A DNA stretch of 64,000 nucleotides from Gordonia crocea (GCF_009932435.1 NZ_BJOU01000001.1:1054001-1118000); one strand, 5' to 3'; shown: positions 17,899 to 25,969, counted from the stretch's first letter. Translations and numbers: made by a program. Notes: generated by a model not told the origin, from the letters alone.

Positions 17899-19365
17899 GT
17901 GCGCCGGTGGTCGGAGCGCCACCGGGAGGAAGTCGCGCACCGCGAGATGCGGGAGCCGTTCGCGCTGACCCGCTCGGCGTCGTTGACCACCCGCGTCGCC
18001 CTGTTGTCGGCCACCGTCGTCGCGGTCTCGGTCTCGCTGATGGCCGCGGCCGCCTATTTCGTCGTCTACCGGGCGATGTACAACGAGGTCGACCGGCAGC
18101 TGGAGAGCCGCGCGGACGGCATGCTGGCTCTGTCGCGCACCGGCGCGTTGCGCGGCGACCCGCAGCGGGTGGTGTCCGGCGCGGTGTTCTCGACGAATAT
18201 CTCGGTGGCCCTGATCCGGCCCGACGGCCAGACCTTCCTCGTCGGGTCGGTGCCGTTCGAGGCACCCGAACGGCAGATCGTGCGCGGTACCGCCGGTCCG
18301 GGCCAGCACCCCCAGAGCCTGCGGACGATCGGTGACCAGCGGGTCCTGGCCCGCAAACTCGACCGCGGATACAGCATCATCATGTCGCAGAGCCTGCTGC
18401 ACACCGAGCGTGTCCTCAAACGACTCGCCTGGGTGCTCCTCGTCGTCGGCGGTGGCGGCGTGGCGCTGGCGGCCCTGGCCGGGACGACGGTGGCGCGCAC
18501 GGGGCTGCGCCCGGTGGCACGACTGACCAGGGCGGCCGAACGCGTGGCCCGAACGGAGGTCCTCGACCCGATCCCGGTCACCGGCAACGACGAGCTCGCC
18601 CGGCTGACCGAATCGTTCAACACGATGCTTGCGGCGCTGGCGAGTTCGAGAGAGAAGCAGGCGCGACTCGTCGCCGACGCGGGACACGAACTCAAGACCC
18701 CGTTGACGTCGTTGCGCACCAACGTCGAACTCCTCATCGCCTCGGCCGAGCCCGGTGCCCCGGCGGTGCCGCTGGCCGACATGATCGAGCTCCGCAGCGA
18801 CATCGTCGCGCAGATCGAAGAGTTGTCGACGCTGGTGGGCGACCTGGTCGACCTGTCGCGGGAAGAGGCGCCGCTGGTCGTGCACGAAGAGATCGACATG
18901 CTCGACATCATCGACCGCAGCCTCGAACGCGTCCGGCGGCGCCGTAACGACGTCGAATTCGACGTGGAGGGCGACAGTTGGTACGTGTTCGGCGAATCGG
19001 CCGGCCTCTCGCGTGCGGTGCTCAACGTCCTGGACAACGCGGCGAAATGGTCGCCGGGAGGGCACCGCGTCACCGTCCGCCTGCGCCAGACCGGGGTGAG
19101 CGTTGCAGTGCTGACCGTCGCCGACGCGGGGCCGGGTATTCCCGCCGAGGACCGGGAACTGGTCTTCGAGCGGTTCTACCGGGCGCCGACGGCGCGGTCG
19201 ATGCCCGGCTCCGGGTTGGGGTTGGCGATCGTGCGCCAGGTCGTCGAGCGGATCGGCGGCACGGTGACCGCGGGCCAGTCGGACATGGGCGGCGCGTTGA
19301 TCATCATGACCCTTCCGGGTCATCCAATACCGGTGGAACCCACGCCGGTGGTCGTTCGTCAGTAA
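17899..19365 (+). CDS. mprB: sensor histidine kinase MprB
   Basis: A membrane-bound kinase of 488 residues from the GTG used here. Helix 1 (VALLSATVVAVSVSLMAAAAYFVVY) and helix 2 (LAWVLLVVGGGGVALAALAG) enclose an extracytoplasmic sensor domain of about 145 residues. HAMP follows, then the H-box DAGHELKTPLTSLR with His263, the N-box NVLDNAAKWS, and G-boxes DAGPGIP and GSGLGLAIV. The sequence closely follows M. tuberculosis MprB. The start is uncertain: GTG 17899 has no clear ribosome binding site, and ATG 17947 has GGGAGGA rather far upstream. It is certainly co-transcribed with mprA, which ends 15 bp before. Confidence 0.9.
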   Translation: MRRWSERHREEVAHREMREPFALTRSASLTTRVALLSATVVAVSVSLMAAAAYFVVYRAMYNEVDRQLESRADGMLALSRTGALRGDPQRVVSGAVFSTNISVALIRPDGQTFLVGSVPFEAPERQIVRGTAGPGQHPQSLRTIGDQRVLARKLDRGYSIIMSQSLLHTERVLKRLAWVLLVVGGGGVALAALAGTTVARTGLRPVARLTRAAERVARTEVLDPIPVTGNDELARLTESFNTMLAALASSREKQARLVADAGHELKTPLTSLRTNVELLIASAEPGAPAVPLADMIELRSDIVAQIEELSTLVGDLVDLSREEAPLVVHEEIDMLDIIDRSLERVRRRRNDVEFDVEGDSWYVFGESAGLSRAVLNVLDNAAKWSPGGHRVTVRLRQTGVSVAVLTVADAGPGIPAEDRELVFERFYRAPTARSMPGSGLGLAIVRQVVERIGGTVTAGQSDMGGALIIMTLPGHPIPVEPTPVVVRQ

Positions 19366-19372
19366 TGTGGAA

Positions 19373-19390
19373 GCACCCCGCTCGGGGTGC
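19373..19390 (+). terminator. short hairpin between mprB and pepD
   Basis: GCACCCC and GGGGTGC around GCTC, no T-run. It may act as a partial terminator or processing site, lowering pepD relative to mprAB, or be a stabilising 3' end. Confidence 0.4.
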
Positions 19391-19438
19391 ATGGTGTGTG
19401 GGCCCGGCGGTGGCCGGACAGGACAGTGAGGAAGCGCA

Positions 19439-20836
19439 GTGACGCAACCCCCCAACGACAACTCGCCGTGGCAGATGCCGCGCACTCCCGACGACGAGTC
19501 GGTGAGCGGCCAGGTCCCCGGCCGCCCGCCGACGTCGCCCTTCGCCGTGCCCGGTGACCAACCCACGGCCGCAACGACACAACCGTCGACGTCCCCGTAC
19601 GCGACGTACGGCGCGGTCCCGACGACCCCCTATGCCGACGCGCCGGCCGCGCCCGGCCCGGTGGGCGGGCCCGGCGGGGAACACAACATCACCCCGACCG
19701 CCAAGCCCAACCGGGGCGTGGGGAAGAAGACGGCCGTGGTGACCGGGGCGATCGCCTTGGCGCTGGCATCCGGCGGCATCGGCGGAGTCGTCGGCGCGAA
19801 CCTCGACAACGGCGATGCCCAACCGCCGTCGGTCGGTGGCGACCGCCACGGCGACGGTCAGCCCAAAGACTCGGTCCCGGCTCCCGCGGGCAGCGTCCAG
19901 GACGTCGCGGCACGGGTCCTGCCGTCGGTGGTGTCGATCGCGGTCCGCCTGGGCAACCAGGAAGGCGAAGGATCGGGTGTGGTCCTCGACGCCGACGGCA
20001 CGATCATGACCAACAACCACGTGGTCACCGCCGCCAGCTCCAAGACGGCCAACGCCCGGCCCACCATCACCGTGATCTTCCACGACGGAACCCGGGCCCC
20101 TGCGGAGTTGCGCGGGGCGGACCCGATTTCCGACATCGCCGTCATCCAGGTCCGCAACCAGAGCGGCCTCAAGCCGATCACCGTGGGCTCGTCGAAGAAC
20201 CTGGCGGTCGGCCAGGACGTCATCGCCATCGGTTCGCCGCTCGGCTTGGCCGGAACGGTGACGACGGGGATCATCTCGGCGCTCAACCGCCCGGTGTCGA
20301 CGTCGCGCATCGGGGACAACACCGCCGTGATCGATGCCATCCAGACCGACGCCGCGATCAACCCGGGCAACTCGGGCGGTCCGCTGGTGAACGCGCGCGG
20401 CGCATTGATCGGCATCAACACCGCGATCGCGACGGTCGGCGGGCGCGACGCCAACGGCAACGCGCGCGCATCGGGCAGCATCGGTCTCGGTTTCGCCATC
20501 CCGATCGACCAGGCGATGCGCATCGCCAACCAGCTGCGCAAGAGCGGTAAGGCGGAGCATCCGAGTCTGGGCGTCTCGGTCGGCCCGGCGTCGGCGACCG
20601 ATCCCACCCAGTCCGGTGCGCGGGTCACCAAGGTCGTGCCCGGTGGTGCGGCCGCCGCGGCCAACATTCCCGACGGGGCGGTGATCCACAAGTTCGGCGG
20701 CCGCGTGATCACCGGCGCCGACGACTTGGTGGCGGCAGTGCGGTCATTCGCGCCGGGGGATACCGTCGAGGTGCAGTACACGAAGAACGGCCGCCCGGTG
20801 ACGACGACCGTGAAACTCAAGACCCTGACGAACTGA
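19439..20836 (+). CDS. pepD: HtrA-like serine protease PepD
   Basis: A 465-residue membrane-anchored protease. Residues 1-95 are a Pro/Thr-rich cytoplasmic tail, a single transmembrane helix covers about 98-120, and a trypsin-like domain follows with His194 (NNHVV), Asp232 (SDIAV) and Ser312 (GNSGG). A PDZ domain (SLGVSVGPA to VKLKTL) closes the protein. It degrades or refolds damaged proteins outside the membrane and, in mycobacteria, feeds back on the MprAB/SigE stress response. GTG start with GAGGAAG upstream. It sits in the mprA-mprB-pepD-moaB operon order. Confidence 0.93.
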   Translation: MTQPPNDNSPWQMPRTPDDESVSGQVPGRPPTSPFAVPGDQPTAATTQPSTSPYATYGAVPTTPYADAPAAPGPVGGPGGEHNITPTAKPNRGVGKKTAVVTGAIALALASGGIGGVVGANLDNGDAQPPSVGGDRHGDGQPKDSVPAPAGSVQDVAARVLPSVVSIAVRLGNQEGEGSGVVLDADGTIMTNNHVVTAASSKTANARPTITVIFHDGTRAPAELRGADPISDIAVIQVRNQSGLKPITVGSSKNLAVGQDVIAIGSPLGLAGTVTTGIISALNRPVSTSRIGDNTAVIDAIQTDAAINPGNSGGPLVNARGALIGINTAIATVGGRDANGNARASGSIGLGFAIPIDQAMRIANQLRKSGKAEHPSLGVSVGPASATDPTQSGARVTKVVPGGAAAAANIPDGAVIHKFGGRVITGADDLVAAVRSFAPGDTVEVQYTKNGRPVTTTVKLKTLTN

Positions 20837-20860
20837 TCTTCGACCCTGACAAGGAGACCG

Positions 20861-21424
20861 ATGGCCACCTCGGCGTTCGATGAAACCACCCGCGACGACT
20901 CGGTGGCCGACGCGGCCGCCCGAGAGCTGTCGGCGACGGACGGCGAGGACCGGGCCGAGTTGCTGGCCCGCGCACTCGTGGTCGTGGTCGCCGATGATCA
21001 CTCGGACTCCGGCGGTTTGGGTGCGCTGGTCGGAGAACTGTTGGCCGAAGCCGACTTTCACGTCGATGCCACCGTCGTCGTGTCCGGCGACGAGGTGGAG
21101 ATCCGCAACGCACTCAACACCGCGGTGATCGGTGGTGTCGACGTGGTCATCTCCGTCGGCGGTGTCGGGGTGCGGGCCCGCGACGTCGCCCCCGAGGCCA
21201 CCGAGCCGCTGCTGGACCGACGGCTGCCGGGTATTGAAGAGGCGGTCCGCTCGTCGGGGTTGGCCGCCGGGGCCACCGACGCCGGGTTGTCGCGCGGCCT
21301 GGCCGGGATCTCCGGCCAGACGTTGGTGGTCAATCTGGCCGATTCCCGTGCCGCGGTGCGCGACGGGATGGCGACCATCACGATGCTCGCCCATCACGTG
21401 ATCGCCGACATCAGTGAATTCTGA
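20861..21424 (+). CDS. moaB: MogA/MoaB-type molybdopterin-binding protein
   Basis: A 187-residue protein of the MoaB/MogA fold. The core has ALVVVVADDHSDSGGLGALVGELL, VISVGGVGVRARDVAPEAT in place of the usual GGTG.(S/T)..D motif, and LPGIEEAVR. It corresponds to Rv0984 (moaB2), which follows pepD in M. tuberculosis. Molybdopterin adenylyltransferase activity is the family role. The SVGGVGV variant of the GGTG loop may mean altered activity, so the enzymatic role is not certain. CAAGGAG is a good ribosome binding site. The C-terminal codons overlap the next small gene by 11 bp. Confidence 0.82.
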   Translation: MATSAFDETTRDDSVADAAARELSATDGEDRAELLARALVVVVADDHSDSGGLGALVGELLAEADFHVDATVVVSGDEVEIRNALNTAVIGGVDVVISVGGVGVRARDVAPEATEPLLDRRLPGIEEAVRSSGLAAGATDAGLSRGLAGISGQTLVVNLADSRAAVRDGMATITMLAHHVIADISEF

Positions 21425-21620
21425 CCCCGAGGACGCTGCCGGAGAGTCCGAGTCCGAGGCCGACTCCGCCGAGCCGCGGTGGCGACGGCGGCGCCGCCTC
21501 GACGAGGTCTTCGGCGACGACCTGCCTGCGACGACCTCCGATGAGCGCGGGTCGGCTGGAACGGGCGGTGGGCATTCCCGTGAGTGGTACGAGCAGAATC
21601 GGCCGCCCCATCACGGTTGA
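21414..21620 (+). CDS. small conserved charged protein after moaB
   Basis: A 68-residue protein with an acidic N-terminus, a basic RWRRRRR patch, then DEVFGDDLPATTSDER and a C-terminal SREWYEQNRPPHHG. The DE.FGD.LP.TTSDER and PPHHG-like ends recur, as I recall, in short proteins of Nocardia, Rhodococcus and mycobacteria, which argues for a real gene. It starts with GTG within the moaB 3' end, so it is coupled to it. No function is known. Confidence 0.65.
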   Translation: MNSDPEDAAGESESEADSAEPRWRRRRRLDEVFGDDLPATTSDERGSAGTGGGHSREWYEQNRPPHHG

Positions 21621-21709
21621 ACCTGCACTGAACTGCATCGGTGCTTTGTGAGAAGCCGCACAGTGGTACCGTTTCGACGAGTTTTGTGTTTGTGCACGAA
21701 GGGAAACAG

Positions 21710-22372
21710 ATGAGGACGACCTTTACGTCGTTGCGCCGACAGGCAGTCGGTGCCGCTGTCGTCGCCACCGTTGCCGCGGTCGGGCTGTCCGGCTTGGGTG
21801 CGGGCGGGGCGCATGCCCTTCGGTTGCCGGACGGCGGCAAGAAGTCGACCGGGATCGACGGGCAGGTCGTCACCCTCAAGCGCACCTCGGAATATGCCCA
21901 CACCCAACCGAGCCCGGCCAACAACGGCATGGTGCGTTCCGCTCGTGTGTCGGGCATCTACACCGCCCGAATCAACCGCGGCGGCGGCAACGTGCAGGTC
22001 GGTTACCTCGTCGGCTGCCAGGTCAACGTCGGCGGGCTGGACATGGGTATCTCCGGTGGGCTGTACGGGTCGCCGGGTTCTGGCGGTCTGCCGGTGCCGC
22101 TACCCCTGCTCGGCGGCAACCTGTCCTTCCCGCTGGCTCCCGGCCAGATCCAGGTGGTGCAGGCGCTGGACAAGAACTTCTACAAGAAGGTCGTGAGCAT
22201 CCAACTCTCCGGCGTCGAGATCGCCGTGCAGGGCTGCGCCGGGTTCGCCCAGGCCCGCTCCTTCATCAAGGTCCTCGCCGCGGATAACTACAGCACCGAC
22301 CGCGGCACGGTCGGCGGCGACAGCGGCGCGATCCAGACCACCCTCTACGGCAAGCCGTTCAGCCTCGGCTGA
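21710..22372 (+). CDS. MspA-family porin (first of pair)
   Basis: A 220-residue secreted protein. A signal peptide (RRQAVGAAVVATVAAVGLSGL...AHA) is cleaved near residue 35, leaving a beta-rich mature chain with the MspA hallmarks LRLPDG at the N-terminus, GYLVGCQVN in the middle, GCAGFAQARSF, and YGKPFSLG at the end. MspA-type proteins form oligomeric pores in the mycolate outer membrane for small hydrophilic solutes. GAAGGGA lies upstream of the ATG. The second porin follows after 21 bp. Gordonia is reported to make a pore from two MspA-like subunits (GjpA/GjpB, from memory), so a hetero-oligomer is plausible here. Confidence 0.92.
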   Translation: MRTTFTSLRRQAVGAAVVATVAAVGLSGLGAGGAHALRLPDGGKKSTGIDGQVVTLKRTSEYAHTQPSPANNGMVRSARVSGIYTARINRGGGNVQVGYLVGCQVNVGGLDMGISGGLYGSPGSGGLPVPLPLLGGNLSFPLAPGQIQVVQALDKNFYKKVVSIQLSGVEIAVQGCAGFAQARSFIKVLAADNYSTDRGTVGGDSGAIQTTLYGKPFSLG

Positions 22373-22393
22373 CCCGCACAAAGGACACCTGAG

Positions 22394-23080
22394 ATGACCG
22401 TGCCCACCCAGACCTCCGCGGTTCGCCGCGTCGCAGTGCTCGTCGCCGCGGCGGCGGTGGCGATCACCGGTGCGGCGGCCACCGCGCCCAGCGCCGACGC
22501 CAAGCGGCTACCGGGCGGCAAGGTCGCCCGCAAACTCGTCGACGGCACCACCGTGAAAGCCACCCTCTACGACGAGGCGGTGCGCTACCACCCCGGCAAC
22601 GTCGCCAACATCCAGACCAGTCGCGAGGTTTGGGTCTCGGGCAAGATCGTCGCGAACGTCGGCGGCGGGGCTCAGGGGGGCACCATCTATGGCGGTTATG
22701 TCGTGGGCTGCCAGGTCAACATCGCCGGCATGAGCAGCGGCAACTCGAGCGGCCTGGATTCCACCGGTATGGCCTACAACCAGACTGCTCCGGCCGGTGT
22801 TGCCAACACCGGTACGACCCTGCACCTCGGCCCCGGCCAGGCGGGCTGGGTGCCCATCATCCAGACCACGTCGGGTGTGTACACCAACTACCGCGACTAC
22901 AACGTCAACCGGTTCACCTTCCGCGGCAACCGCGGCGGAGTCGCGTTCAGCCAGGAGGCCTTCCGGCTCAACGGGTGCGGCGGTTACGCCTCGGCGCGTG
23001 CGCGTTTCACCATCGAGGTGGAGACCGAGACGGTGCGCTCGCAGGTCGTGGTCTGGGGCAAGCCCTTCAGCCTCGGATAG
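22394..23080 (+). CDS. MspA-family porin (second of pair)
   Basis: A 228-residue partner of the preceding porin. Signal peptide ends at ADA near residue 36; the mature part starts KRLPGGKVARKL and contains GGYVVGCQVNIAG, the Asn/Tyr-rich VYTNYRDYNVNRFTFRG strand, GCGGYASARARF and the same closing GKPFSLG as its neighbour. AAAGGACACCTGAG precedes the ATG. Tight spacing and identical C-terminal heptapeptide point to co-expression and joint assembly. The two chains differ strongly elsewhere, as expected for distinct subunits rather than recent copies. Confidence 0.92.
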   Translation: MTVPTQTSAVRRVAVLVAAAAVAITGAAATAPSADAKRLPGGKVARKLVDGTTVKATLYDEAVRYHPGNVANIQTSREVWVSGKIVANVGGGAQGGTIYGGYVVGCQVNIAGMSSGNSSGLDSTGMAYNQTAPAGVANTGTTLHLGPGQAGWVPIIQTTSGVYTNYRDYNVNRFTFRGNRGGVAFSQEAFRLNGCGGYASARARFTIEVETETVRSQVVVWGKPFSLG

Positions 23081-23122
23081 TCCCGGATCGGCCTTCCTGG
23101 GAGGCCGCTGTGGGTTGCCCTA

Positions 23123-23141
23123 CAGGGGTCTGTAACCCCTG
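23123..23141 (+). terminator. hairpin after the porin pair
   Basis: CAGGGGT-CTGTA-ACCCCTG, 7-bp perfect arms, followed by GCGTTT; ends the porin transcript 43 bp after the second stop. Confidence 0.65.
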
Positions 23142-23175
23142 GCGTTTCGAAGAATCCCCTCGCTAGGTTGAAGAG

Positions 23176-23250
23176 GTGTTCAGCGCTGCTGAATCGATCA
23201 GTCGGGGCAATTCGAAAGGGATCACCTTGAAGTTCAACGTCGATCGTTGA
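23176..23250 (+). CDS. 24-codon leader ORF created by a 20-bp duplication
   Basis: GTG at 23176 opens a frame of 24 codons ending TGA at 23248. A TAGGTT box six bases before the GTG fits a leaderless start; alternatively translation begins at TTG 23227, six bases after AAAGGG, giving only seven codons (M-K-F-N-V-D-R). In either case the stop overlaps the TTG of the Gly/Tyr/Arg-rich gene as TTGA. Without the duplicated 20 bp, the same frame would run straight into that gene. So this is probably a remnant of the original start, now working as a leader. Confidence 0.4.
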   Translation: MFSAAESISRGNSKGITLKFNVDR

Positions 23251-23266
23251 AGTTCAACGTCGATCG
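23227..23266 (+). repeat. perfect 20-bp tandem duplication
   Basis: TTGAAGTTCAACGTCGATCG occurs twice back to back. Because 20 is not a multiple of three it shifts frame and places a stop after the first copy, while the second copy supplies a new TTG start. Confidence 0.97.
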
Positions 23267-23408
23267 TTACGGCCGGGGCCCTCACCGCGGAGGCCCGCGC
23301 GGCCACTACGGCCCGCCGCCCCGCCGCTACTACGGCGGCCCGCGCGGCTACTACGGCCCGCGCCGCCACTACGGCCCGCGTCGCCCCTACGGCTTCTGGG
23401 GCTCCTGA
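23247..23408 (+). CDS. tiny basic Gly/Tyr/Arg/Pro-rich protein
   Basis: A 53-residue protein starting at the TTG in the second copy of the 20-bp repeat. It is built of Arg, Gly, Tyr, His and Pro with units such as RRYYGGPRGYYGPRRHYG, has almost no acidic residues, and ends YGPRRPYGFWGS. No signal peptide or membrane segment is visible. It is followed by a strong terminator, so it is a separate transcription unit between the porins and an ABC exporter. The ending resembles that of the tiny protein at 39.5 kb ([13 protein letters not shown]). No family is recognised; RNA, DNA or cell-wall binding are all possible from composition alone. Confidence 0.6.
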   Translation: MKFNVDRYGRGPHRGGPRGHYGPPPRRYYGGPRGYYGPRRHYGPRRPYGFWGS

Positions 23409-23458
23409 CACCGGGTCTCCCCAGCCGCACACGGCTCTGTAGACGTCAGAGCTTGTCC

Positions 23459-23498
23459 CCGACCACCGGAGAAGACTCCCTGCTTCTCCGGTGGTCGG
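23459..23498 (+). terminator. strong intrinsic terminator
   Basis: A perfect 16-bp stem (arm CCGACCACCGGAGAAG) with an 8-base loop and TTCTTAT after it, 50 bp past the tiny Gly/Tyr/Arg gene. Confidence 0.88.
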
Positions 23499-23560
23499 TT
23501 CTTATCTACGCTTGGATAGTCGGGGGAGGCTCCCTTCCCATCCATTGACCAGAGGATCAG

Positions 23561-25474
23561 ATGGCTCGCAATCGCATGTTCTTCTCGCTCGGGCGCGCTA
23601 ACTCCGCGCGCAGGACCGACGAGGAGTACGACTGGTCCGACGGCACCGAGTTCGACGGTCTCGACCTCGACGAGGCGGATGCCGGGGAGGGCGATTGGGA
23701 TGTCGAGCGGTGGCAGCAGCGCGACGGCGAGCCGCTGCCCGATGCGATGTTGGTGCCGCCCGCCTCGCCGCTGCACGTGTTGGCGGCGATCAAGCGGTTC
23801 CGGCCCTACATGCACGGGCTGTACGGCCGACTGGTCCTCGGCATCATCCTGCAGCTGGTCGACCTGCTGGCCAATGTCGTCACCATCGCGTTGTTCGCGT
23901 ATATCGTCGACAATGTCCTGGTCACCGGCGATCTCCACGCCCTCGTCAAGCCGATGCTGGCCTGGGTCGGAGTCACCGCGCTCGGTGCGCTGTCCTCCTA
24001 TTTCGGCGACGTGATCACCGGCGTGGTCGCCGAGCGCATGGTCACCCGGGTCCGCGACGACCTCTACGAGCGCACCCAACAACTCGCCCCGCACGTGCGC
24101 CGCAAGTACCCGTCGGGTGATCTCATCGCCCGCCACAGTGGCGACGTCGAGTCCACCGAGCACCTGGTGTCCTCGGCCGTCGTCGACGCCAGTCTCGCGA
24201 TCATCTCGGTGATCGTCTACGCGACCGCGGCGCTCTTGGCGCAGTGGGAGCTGGCATTGATCGCCTTCGCGTTGGCCCCCGTCTTGGCCCTGGTGTCCCG
24301 CTGGTTCGGCATCGTGCTCAAACGGGTGTCGCGCCGCGAACGGATCGCCAACGGCAAGATCAGCGCGATGGTCGCCGAGGGTGTCGACAACTCGCTGGCC
24401 ATCCAGGCCGACAACCAGGGCCCGGCCGACCGGCGCCGGGTCCGGGCCCAGTCGCTGGAGTGGATGCGGGCCCGCATCACCGAGATCAAGGCCGGCGAGC
24501 TGTACAGCCAGGCCGTGGGCCTGGTGGAGCTCTTGGTCATGCTCGGAGTCCTGGTGATCGGTGCATGGATGATTTCCACCGATCGGACCACGTTGGGCGG
24601 GTTGATTGCGCTGACCGGCTACCTCGGCCAGCTCTACCCGCAGATCCAGGCCCTGGGCGGGTTGGCGGTGTCGATCACGACGGCCACCGCCAGCGGTGAG
24701 CGCGTGGCCCAGGTCCTCGACGAACCCATCGCTATCGCCGACGACGACATCGACACCGATCCGACCTCGCCGTTGCCGGTGCCCGAGCCGCTGCCGGTTC
24801 ACACCACCGGTGGGGTTCCGGTGGTCTTCGACCAGGTCGACTTCACCTATCCGGACTCGGGTACCCGGGTGTTCGACGACTTCTCCCTCGATATCGGGGC
24901 CGGCGAGTTCGTCTCGTTGATGGGTCCCAGCGGGACCGGGAAGACCACGGTGACGCACCTGCTGTTGCGTTTCTACGACCCGGATTCGGGACAGGTGCGT
25001 ATCGATGGCACCGACCTGTCCACCCAACGACTGCAGGATGTGCGCAGCCACATCACGCTGCTGCCGCAGCGGATCGCGATGTACCGGGGCACGATCGCCG
25101 ACAACATCACGTTCTCCTGCCCGGAGGCCAGCCGCGAGGAAATCATCGCCGCGGCCAAGGCCGCCGACGCACACGACTTCATCGTCAGCCTGCCCGACGG
25201 GTATGACACGCAATTACGCGACGCCGGGGCGAATCTCTCTGGTGGGCAGCGCCAGCGGATAGCCTTGGCGCGGGCTTTCCTGCGCGATACGCCGGTGTTG
25301 ATCCTCGACGAGCCGACAACCGGGTTGGATGCCGCGACCACCGAACGCGTGCTCGAGCCCATGCTACGTCTGGCGCGATCACGCACCACGATCCTGATCA
25401 CCCACGACGCCGAGCTCGCCGCGCAGGCGTCCCGCGTCGTGGAAATGGTACCGACGACTGGAGGAGTCCGATGA
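23561..25474 (+). CDS. ABC exporter (fused membrane and ATPase domains) with acidic N-terminus
   Basis: A 637-residue half-transporter. Residues 15-60 are very acidic (DEEYDWSDGTEFDGLDLDEADAG). Six transmembrane helices follow (about 85-370), then the ATPase with Walker A GPSGTGKT, signature LSGGQRQ, Walker B VLILDEP and the switch His in ITHDA. It is of the exporter class and would act as a homodimer. There is no C39 peptidase domain. Its stop overlaps the start of a secreted Arg/Asp-rich protein (ATGA), so the two are coupled. The tiny basic protein lies just upstream. Substrate unknown; the acidic N-terminus could bind basic cargo (inference). Confidence 0.88.
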   Translation: MARNRMFFSLGRANSARRTDEEYDWSDGTEFDGLDLDEADAGEGDWDVERWQQRDGEPLPDAMLVPPASPLHVLAAIKRFRPYMHGLYGRLVLGIILQLVDLLANVVTIALFAYIVDNVLVTGDLHALVKPMLAWVGVTALGALSSYFGDVITGVVAERMVTRVRDDLYERTQQLAPHVRRKYPSGDLIARHSGDVESTEHLVSSAVVDASLAIISVIVYATAALLAQWELALIAFALAPVLALVSRWFGIVLKRVSRRERIANGKISAMVAEGVDNSLAIQADNQGPADRRRVRAQSLEWMRARITEIKAGELYSQAVGLVELLVMLGVLVIGAWMISTDRTTLGGLIALTGYLGQLYPQIQALGGLAVSITTATASGERVAQVLDEPIAIADDDIDTDPTSPLPVPEPLPVHTTGGVPVVFDQVDFTYPDSGTRVFDDFSLDIGAGEFVSLMGPSGTGKTTVTHLLLRFYDPDSGQVRIDGTDLSTQRLQDVRSHITLLPQRIAMYRGTIADNITFSCPEASREEIIAAAKAADAHDFIVSLPDGYDTQLRDAGANLSGGQRQRIALARAFLRDTPVLILDEPTTGLDAATTERVLEPMLRLARSRTTILITHDAELAAQASRVVEMVPTTGGVR

Positions 25475-25962
25475 AGAAGCACAAGTTGATCGCGGCGGTG
25501 GCCGCTCCGATCTTGGCGGCCGGCGTGTTGGCCGGGGCCGGCGCAGCCCAGGCCGTACCCGACAACGGCGGCGGTAACAGCCAGCAGGGCGGTGGCGGCC
25601 AGCAGGGCGGGGATCGGGGATCGGGTGACCGCGGCGGCGCGGGGCAGCAGGGCGGTGACCGACAGCAGGGCGGTGACCGACAGCAGGGCGGTGACCGGAA
25701 CCGGTCGGGGCAGTCGGGCGATCAGCGCTCCGAACGGGGATCGCGCGACCGGAACGGCCACGATCGGCCCCGCCAGGATCGCGACCGGAGGGATGGTCTG
25801 CGCCAGGATCGCGACCGGCGGGACCGCCACCGGCACGACCGTCCGCGCCAGGATCGTCACCAGCACCGGCCCGATCGTGGTCACGGGCACGGCCCCGCGC
25901 CTCGTGACTACCGCTTCTACTACTACTTCGGGCCGTTCCGGATTCCCAAGAACTGGAGCTGA
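25471..25962 (+). CDS. secreted Gly/Gln then Arg/Asp/His-rich low-complexity protein
   Basis: A 163-residue protein with a clear signal peptide (MKKHKLIAAVAAPILAAGVLAG...AQA, cleavage near residue 28). The mature part begins with Gly/Gln repeats (GGDRQQGGDRQQGGDR), passes into Arg-Asp-rich repeats (RPRQDRDRRDGLRQDRDRRD), and ends with an aromatic tail DYRFYYYFGPFRIPKNWS. No cysteine. It overlaps the ABC exporter by four bases. No family recognised. The alternation of Arg and Asp suggests a flexible, highly charged chain, perhaps bound to wall polymers (inference). Confidence 0.72.
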   Translation: MKKHKLIAAVAAPILAAGVLAGAGAAQAVPDNGGGNSQQGGGGQQGGDRGSGDRGGAGQQGGDRQQGGDRQQGGDRNRSGQSGDQRSERGSRDRNGHDRPRQDRDRRDGLRQDRDRRDRHRHDRPRQDRHQHRPDRGHGHGPAPRDYRFYYYFGPFRIPKNWS

Positions 25963-25969
25963 CCACAAC

